Shown here: positions 57,785-64,000 of the stretch, in pieces
Numbering within the stretch: the first letter of the stretch is position 1
Layout of the letters: every line of letters begins with the position of its first letter
Origin: Siphonodentalium dalli
Lineage: Eukaryota > Mollusca > Scaphopoda > Gadilida > Siphonodentaliidae
Direction: 5' to 3'
Assembly: GCA_032622095.1 (NCBI GenBank)
Contig: CP136066.1
Span: forward strand, 174,837,164 to 174,901,163
Length of the DNA: 64,000 nt
The notes under the pieces: generated by a model
What the model was told of the DNA's origin: nothing
Seen by the model: only the letters and a program-made list of their open reading frames with translations
The model's database searches: none
Position numbers and translations under genes: made by a program

Positions 57785-59600
57785 ATTTCTGAACAAGAGT
57801 CGTCGCATAGTTATATCGTTATGTCGACAGTTTCAGTATGTGCTTATTTCTGAACAAGAATCGTCGCATTGTTATATAGTTATGTCGATAGTTTCAGTAT
57901 GTGCTTATTTCTGAACAAGAGTCGTCGCATAGTTATATGGTTATGTCGATAGTTTCAGTATGTGTTTATTTCTGAACAAGAGTCGTCGCATAGTTATATG
58001 GTTATGTCGATAGTTTCAGTATGTGCTTATTTCTGAACAAGAGTCGTCGCATAGTTATATGATTATGTCGACAGTTTCAGTATGTGCTTATTTCTGAACA
58101 AGAGTCATCGCATTGTTATATGGTTATGTCGACAGTTTCAGTATGTGCTTATTTCTGAACAAGAGTCGTCGTATAGTTATATCGTTATGTCGACAGTTTC
58201 AGTATGTGCTTATTTCTGAACAAGAGTCGTCGCATAGTTATATGGTTATGTCGATAGTATTTCTGAACAAGAGTCGTCGCATAGTTATATCGTTATGTCG
58301 ACAGTTTCAGTATGTGCTTATTTCTGAACAAGAGTCGTCGCATTGTTATATAGTTATATCGACAGCTTCCGTATGTGTTTACTTCTGAATAAGAGTCGCC
58401 CAATGGTTAGATCGTTATATCGACAGCTTCCGTATGTGTTTACTTCTGAATAAGAGTCGCCCAATGGTTAGATCGTTATATCGACAGCTTCCGTATGTGT
58501 TTACTTCTGAATAAGAGTCGCCCAATGGTTAGATCGTTATATCGACAGCTTCCGTATGTGTTTACTTCTGAATAAGAGTCGCCCAATGGTTAGATCGTTA
58601 TATCGACAGCTTCCGTATGTGTTTACTTCTGAATAAGAGTCGCCCAATGGTTAGATCGTTATATCGACAGCTTCCGTATGTGTTTACTTCTGAATAAGAG
58701 TCGCCCAATGGTTAGATCGTTATATCGACAGCTTCCGTATGTGTTTACTTCTGAATAAGAGTCGCCCAATGGTTAGATCGTTATATCGACAGCTTCCGTA
58801 TGTGTTTACTTCTGAATAAGAGTCGCCCAATGGTTAGATCGTTATATCGACAGCTTCCGTATGTGTTTACTTCTGAATAAGAGTCGCCCAATGGTTAGAT
58901 CGTTATATCGACAGCTTCCGTATGTGTTTACTTCTGAATAAGAGTCGCCCAATGGTTAGATCGTTATATCGACAGCTTCCGTATGTGTTTACTTCTGAAT
59001 AAGAGTCGCCCAATGGTTAGATCGTTATATCGACAGCTTCCGTATGTGTTTACTTCTGAATAAGAGTAGCCCAATGGTTAGATCGTTATATCGACAGCTT
59101 CCGTATGTGTTTACTTCTGAATAAGAGTCGCCCAATGGTTAGATCGTTCTAGCGAAAGTCTCAGTGTGTGCCTATTTCTGAATAAGAGTCGTGCCGTAGT
59201 TATAAAGTTATGGCGATAGTTTCAGTATCTGTTTATTTCTGAACAAGAGTCGTCGCATAGTTATATGGTTATGTCGATAGTTTCAGTATGTGCTTATTTC
59301 TGAACAAGAGTCGTCGCATAGTTATATGGTTATGTCGATAGTTTCAGTATGTGCTTATTTCTGAACAAGAGTCGTCGCATAGTTATATGGTTATGTCAAT
59401 AGTTTCAGTATGTGTTTATTTCTGAACAAGAGTCGTCGCATAGTTATATGGTTATGTCGATAGTTTCAGTATGTGCTTATTTCTGAACAAGAGTCGTCGC
59501 ATAGTTATATGGTTATGTCGACAGTTTCAGTATGTGCTTATTTCTGAACAAGAGTCGTCGCATAGTTATATCGTTATGTCGACAGTTTCAGTATGTGCTT
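57785..59600. repeat. Satellite 1,816-bp duplication, copy 1
   Basis: Shares private variants with the following block at an offset of 1,816 bp (AAGAGTCATCGCATTGTTAT at 58099 and 59915). The block contains a homogeneous run of 13 variant monomers (58366-59160). Confidence 0.8.
58366..59160. repeat. Variant satellite block, 13 near-identical monomers
   Basis: Variant unit AGCTTCCGTATGTGTTTACT, TCTGAATAAGAGTCGCCCAA, TGGTTAGATCGTTATATCGA and C, also 61 bp. Monomers are identical to each other apart from a single base (TAGCCC near 59067). They differ from the main consensus at about a dozen positions, so they form a distinct subfamily amplified locally. Confidence 0.92.
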
Positions 59601-60181
59601 ATTTCTGAACAAGAGTCGTCGCATAGTTATATCGTTATGTCGACAGTTTCAGTATGTGCTTATTTCTGAACAAGAGTCGTCGCATTGTTATATAGTTATG
59701 TCGATAGTTTCAGTATGTGCTTATTTCTGAACAAGAGTCGTCGCATAGTTATATGGTTATGTCGATAGTTTCAGTATGTGTTTATTTCTGAACAAGAGTC
59801 GTCGCATAGTTATATGGTTATGTCGATAGTTTCAGTATGTGCTTATTTCTGAACAAGAGTCGTCGCATAGTTATATGATTATGTCGACAGTTTCAGTATG
59901 TGCTTATTTCTGAACAAGAGTCATCGCATTGTTATATGGTTATGTCGACAGTTTCAGTATGTGCTTATTTCTGAACAAGAGTCGTCGTATAGTTATATCG
60001 TTATGTCGACAGTTTCAGTATGTGCTTATTTCTGAACAAGAGTCGTCGCATAGTTATATGGTTATGTCGATAGTATTTCTGAACAAGAGTCGTCGCATAG
60101 TTATATCGTTATGTCGACAGTTTCAGTATGTGCTTATTTCTGAACAAGAGTCGTCGCATTGTTATATAGTTATATCGACAG

Positions 60182-61160
60182 CTTCCGTATGTGTTTACTT
60201 CTGAATAAGAGTCGCCCAATGGTTAGATCGTTATATCGACAGCTTCCGTATGTGTTTACTTCTGAATAAGAGTCGCCCAATGGTTAGATCGTTATATCGA
60301 CAGCTTCCGTATGTGTTTACTTCTGAATAAGAGTCGCCCAATGGTTAGATCGTTATATCGACAGCTTCCGTATGTGTTTACTTCTGAATAAGAGTCGCCC
60401 AATGGTTAGATCGTTATATCGACAGCTTCCGTATGTGTTTACTTCTGAATAAGAGTCGCCCAATGGTTAGATCGTTATATCGACAGCTTCCGTATGTGTT
60501 TACTTCTGAATAAGAGTCGCCCAATGGTTAGATCGTTATATCGACAGCTTCCGTATGTGTTTACTTCTGAATAAGAGTCGCCCAATGGTTAGATCGTTAT
60601 ATCGACAGCTTCCGTATGTGTTTACTTCTGAATAAGAGTCGCCCAATGGTTAGATCGTTATATCGACAGCTTCCGTATGTGTTTACTTCTGAATAAGAGT
60701 CGCCCAATGGTTAGATCGTTATATCGACAGCTTCCGTATGTGTTTACTTCTGAATAAGAGTCGCCCAATGGTTAGATCGTTATATCGACAGCTTCCGTAT
60801 GTGTTTACTTCTGAATAAGAGTCGCCCAATGGTTAGATCGTTATATCGACAGCTTCCGTATGTGTTTACTTCTGAATAAGAGTCGCCCAATGGTTAGATC
60901 GTTATATCGACAGCTTCCGTATGTGTTTACTTCTGAATAAGAGTCGCCCAATGGTTAGATCGTTATATCGACAGCTTCCGTATGTGTTTACTTCTGAATA
61001 AGAGTCGCCCAATGGTTAGATCGTTATATCGACAGCTTCCGTATGTGTTTACTTCTGAATAAGAGTCGCCCAATGGTTAGATCGTTATATCGACAGCTTC
61101 CGTATGTGTTTACTTCTGAATAAGAGTCGCCCAATGGTTAGATCGTTCTAGCGAAAGTCT
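60182..61160. repeat. Variant satellite block, 16 near-identical monomers
   Basis: Second block of the same variant, with 16 units against 13 in the first. Both blocks end with the same junction (CGTTCTAGCGAAAGTCTCAG at 59145 and 61144). The offset across the block grows from 1,816 to 1,999 bp, exactly three monomers. Confidence 0.92.
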
Positions 61161-61498
61161 CAGTGTGTGCCTATTTCTGAATAAGAGTCGTGCCGTAGTT
61201 ATAAAGTTATGGCGATAGTTTCAGTATCTGTTTATTTCTGAATAAGAGTCTTCGGATAGTTATGTCGATAATGCCCACATGTTCCTATTTCTGAATAAGA
61301 ATCATACCGTAGTTATAAAGTTATGTCGATAGGTTCAGAATGTGCATATTTCTGAATAAGAGTCATCGCGTAGTTATATAGTTATGTCGATAGTTTCAGT
61401 TAGTGTTTACTTCTGAATAAGAGTCGCCCAATGGTTATATTGTTATAGCGAAAGTTTCAGTATGTGCCTATTTCTGAATAAGAATCGTCGCAGAGTTA

Positions 61499-63110
61499 GG
61501 CCCGTTCCAAACGACGGATTTTTGTCGACTCGAATCTAATTGTATTAAATCCGTCGGTGATGCGTCTGCGGCCAATTTTGTTTCAGACGGACGCATCTTT
61601 GTCGTGTCGAATCTAATACATCGGTCGATTTATTTAAAGGTGTACTCCATGTTACCTTCACAAATTGGTCACGCGTAGATATAGAGGCCTATATATACCG
61701 GTATGTTATACATATATATACTAAAATACAGTATATAAATTATGTATAAATATATGCGTGCTTGCAGCGCTAATATATGTGCATATGTATATGAGGATGT
61801 TTATAGTACATATAGTTATATAATATAATATAATATAATATAAAAGGCGCTACAAATAAATGTTAGATCGTGCATCCAATTGCCATATATGTGTATACCA
61901 TGCATGTAAATACAGGTATACAAGAATTATTATAAATCAGAGACTACCACCCCTACCCTTATAATAAGGAATACCGGAATATATGAATTATTATAAATAA
62001 GAAGTTACCACCCCTATACCCCTCATAATAAGTAATACCGGTATATATGAATTATTATAAATAAGATCAGTGGTACCACCCCTACCCCTTATAATGAGGA
62101 ATACCGGAATATATTAATTATAAATTATAAATCATAGGCTACCACCTATATATCCTTTATAATAAGGAATACCGGTATCTATGAATTATTATAAATCATA
62201 GGCTACCATCCCTACCCCTCATACTAAGTAATACCGGTTTTTATGAATTATTATTAATCTGAGGCTACCACCCCTACCCCTTATAATAAGGAATACCGGT
62301 ATATATAAATTATTATAAATCATAGGCTACCACTCTGCCCCTTATAACAAGTAATACCTGAATATATGAATTATTACAAATAAGAGGTTACCACCCCTTT
62401 ACCCCTCATAATAAGTAATATCGGTATATATGAATTATTATAAATCAGAAGTACCACCTCTGCCCCTTATAATAAGTAATACCGGTAAATATATTAATTA
62501 TTATACATCAGAGACTACCACCCCTATTCCTTACAATAAGGAATATCGGTTTATATGAATTATTATAAATCAGTTGCTACAACCCCTACCCCTTATACCG
62601 GTATATATGGATTATTCTAAAACATTGATACTATATCCATTATAAGATGTGAGTCAGTGACATGCCATGTTCGTTGAGGAATCAAACTACCAAAATAATT
62701 ACAATTTGCACAATGTTACCTAAGCTATGCTTATAGATATATCTTTCTTTATGACAAAGAGAGCGTGCGACAAATGACGTCATGTGGGTATTTCCTCAGA
62801 TAAGGGGACCCCCCTCATTATTATACCATTATCATATCATTATCATATCATTTGCATTCGTTCTTCGGCAACTTTCGGCTCTTCTCGTCACATGTATTAG
62901 ATTCGAGTCGTCAAAAATCCGTCGTTTGAAACCAAGACGGATTTCAGACGCATCACCGACGAAGATTCGTCTGAATTGGACGGAGATTCGTCTGTGATGC
63001 GTCTGACACGGATCTAATTGTTTCAAACGTCGCATTTTTGACGCATTTAATACAACTGTGGGTCTGGTATTAGATTCGAGTCGACAAAAATCCGTCGTTT
63101 GGAACGGGCC
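61499..63110. mobile_element. PIF/Harbinger-like element, 1,612 bp, in satellite
   Basis: TIRs GGCCCGTTCCAAACGACGGA then TTTTTGTCGACTCGAATCTA and AT are identical at both ends (42 bp). TTA lies on both sides (61496-61498, 63111-63113). Joining the flanks gives CAGAGTTATATATTTATGCC, which matches ordinary satellite text, so the insertion site is readable. Subterminal repeats (GATGCGTCTG, CATCACCGACG) lie inside both ends. No transposase or Myb/SANT frame is present, so it is non-autonomous. The interior is mostly a minisatellite. Confidence 0.9.
61925..62625. repeat. Minisatellite inside the Harbinger-like element
   Basis: About 11 units of 60-66 bp with TAATAAGGAATACCGGTATA, TATGAATTATTATAAATCAG and GCTACCACCCCTACCCC. 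Units differ by several substitutions and indels, making this older than the surrounding satellite homogenisation. It makes up nearly half of the element. Confidence 0.85.
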
Positions 63111-63113
63111 TTA

Positions 63114-63375
63114 TATATTTATGCCGTAGTTTCAGTTTGTTCCTATTTCTGAATACGAATCGTCTCGTAATTAAATTGCTATGGCGATAGTTTCAGTATG
63201 TGCTTATTTATGAATAAGAGTCGTCACATACTTATATAGTTATGTCGATGGTTTCAGTATGCGCTTATTTCTGAATACGAGTTGTAGCATAGTTATATAG
63301 TTATTGCGATGGTTTCAGTATGCGCTTATTTCTGAATAAGAGTCGTCTCGCAGTTATAGTTATGTCGATATAATT
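63114..63375. repeat. 61-bp satellite, continuation
   Basis: Four to five diverged monomers (GTTTCAGTATGTGCTTATTT, ATGAATAAGAGTCGTC and others) directly right of the Harbinger-like element. They lie at the diverged array edge. Confidence 0.9.
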
Positions 63376-63968
63376 TAACCATAAGGTGTCAATCCATGGA
63401 ATACTGTAAAACAATTGGCTGACACACAATTTGCCATTGAGATTATTTCTCGGTAACCTACATTTCTTGATTACTTTCCGCTACAAAAATGACAGCAGCG
63501 CCAAGTGACCACGCCTGTGCCGCGTGCCTAAAATGGAAACTGTTCGATACTTCCTACTATTTAACATGAAATTTCGGCATCATGATTCCTTCGGGTTTGT
63601 GACACTGCGGTCGAATATCAATTCCACGTGCAACTACAGCTGTCCGGTGCCACGCGATGCGTGATCAGTTGCGACAAGCCAATCAAAAAACGCTGAATCA
63701 TCGACGCGACGTGATCAACGTTAAGCACAAGTTTTGAGTGACAGGTGTACGCTCGTTATACTTCCAACTTCTAATTTTGGTGGTTATCTTGTGAAATGAC
63801 GGATTAAATTATAAAAAAAAACTCTTGTTTCGATTATGGTCATGAGTTATAACCGAAAAGTTTGATGATAAATTTTCTATAACTGCGCTACACGCGTTAT
63901 AGAATTTATCTGCAAACTTTTCAGCTATAACTGCATAACCTTAATCGAAACAAGAGTTATTTCTTAAA
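63376..63968. mobile_element. Insertion in satellite, with terminal foldback
   Basis: Non-satellite DNA flanked by satellite on both sides. The left flank ends TATGTCGATA, and the right flank resumes TGTTCAGCATGCGCTTACCT. A long foldback (63819-63958) has arms AACTCTTGTTTCGATTATGG, GAAAAGTTTG and CTATAACTGCG, with complements ending CGAAACAAGAGTT. TTTAA (about 63381) and TTAAA (about 63965) lie near the borders, but I cannot fix a target duplication. Interior otherwise unrecognised. Confidence 0.5.
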
Positions 63969-64000
63969 TGTTCAGCATGCGCTTACCTCTGAATAACAGT
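63969..64000. repeat. 61-bp satellite, resumes at window edge
   Basis: TTCAGCATGCGCTTACCTCT then GAATAACAGT matches the monomer with a few differences. The array runs past the window. Confidence 0.8.

Larger units (their letters stand above)
51805..61495. repeat. 61-bp satellite array, about 160 copies
   Basis: Consensus monomer GAACAAGAGTCGTCGCATAG then TTATATGGTTATGTCGATAG then TTTCAGTATGTGCTTATTTC and T: 61 bp. Monomers at the left edge (51805-52200) and right edge (61200-61495) are diverged, while the interior is highly homogeneous, the pattern expected from unequal exchange. It resumes after the Harbinger-like element (63114-63375) and again at 63969-64000, so it continues beyond the window. 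Because 61 is not divisible by three, no long frame can persist except by chance. Centromeric or heterochromatic location is possible but unproven. Confidence 0.97.

Noticed and set aside
58113-58388. Two identical 91-codon frames (also 59929-60204)
   Set aside because: Products of the 61-bp satellite. They are identical only because of the 1,816-bp duplication.

Overview
This window looks like a stretch of a repeat-rich animal nuclear genome, most likely an invertebrate. A lophotrochozoan or mollusc is my guess from the style of its repeats, not a demonstration. Evidence for a metazoan: AT-rich DNA, no operons or compact genes, a decayed LINE with animal-type endonuclease and reverse transcriptase motifs, a FLYWCH/MULE transposase remnant, one PC-esterase-like exon behind a canonical splice acceptor, CA/AT microsatellites, and dozens of foldback (MITE-like) elements. 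I see no convincing intact host gene. The content is overwhelmingly transposon-derived or satellite.

Layout: 1-420 is a degenerate GTCGCTTTCGGCGCGC tandem repeat. 420-2,900 is intergenic with foldbacks. 2,994-8,462 is a modular repeat cluster (shared head, about 130-bp modules rich in TCAAGGTCA, CA-rich tail) mixed with three copies of a 524-bp segment. 8,680-13,200 holds small TIR elements, a tandem duplication and a hAT-like insertion. 13,200-16,220 is an inverted-repeat block with poly-G/poly-C tracts. 18,400-24,640 holds foldbacks, TTAA-flanked MITEs and short tandem repeats. 25,411-27,876 is a 2.5-kb TTAA-flanked TIR element whose interior is tandemly duplicated. 28,090-30,150 is a tandem triplication carrying foldbacks. 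31,759-33,390 is a MITE interrupted by a retroposon, followed by a 30-bp minisatellite. 35,464-37,890 is a second modular cluster, including NRF-1-like palindromes. 37,897-43,800 is one LINE split by at least five later insertions. 44,856-45,527 (minus) is a gag/ORF1-like reading frame. 47,591-48,492 (minus) is a FLYWCH/MULE remnant, and 50,475-50,796 (minus) the PC-esterase-like terminal exon. 51,805 to the window end is a 61-bp satellite array of about 160 copies, interrupted by a 1,612-bp PIF/Harbinger-like element and a second insertion.

The most informative signals are relationships between elements. Several MITE families share TTAA flanks (piggyBac-like). Two of them sit inside the LINE reading frame so that removing element plus one TTAA restores the frame. 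A Harbinger-like element lies in the satellite with TTA duplications and a readable empty site. The satellite shows a 2,362-bp tandem duplication that copies private mutations, and a second duplication whose homogenised sub-block differs by exactly three monomers (13 versus 16). All positions and copy numbers were read by eye and should be recomputed.
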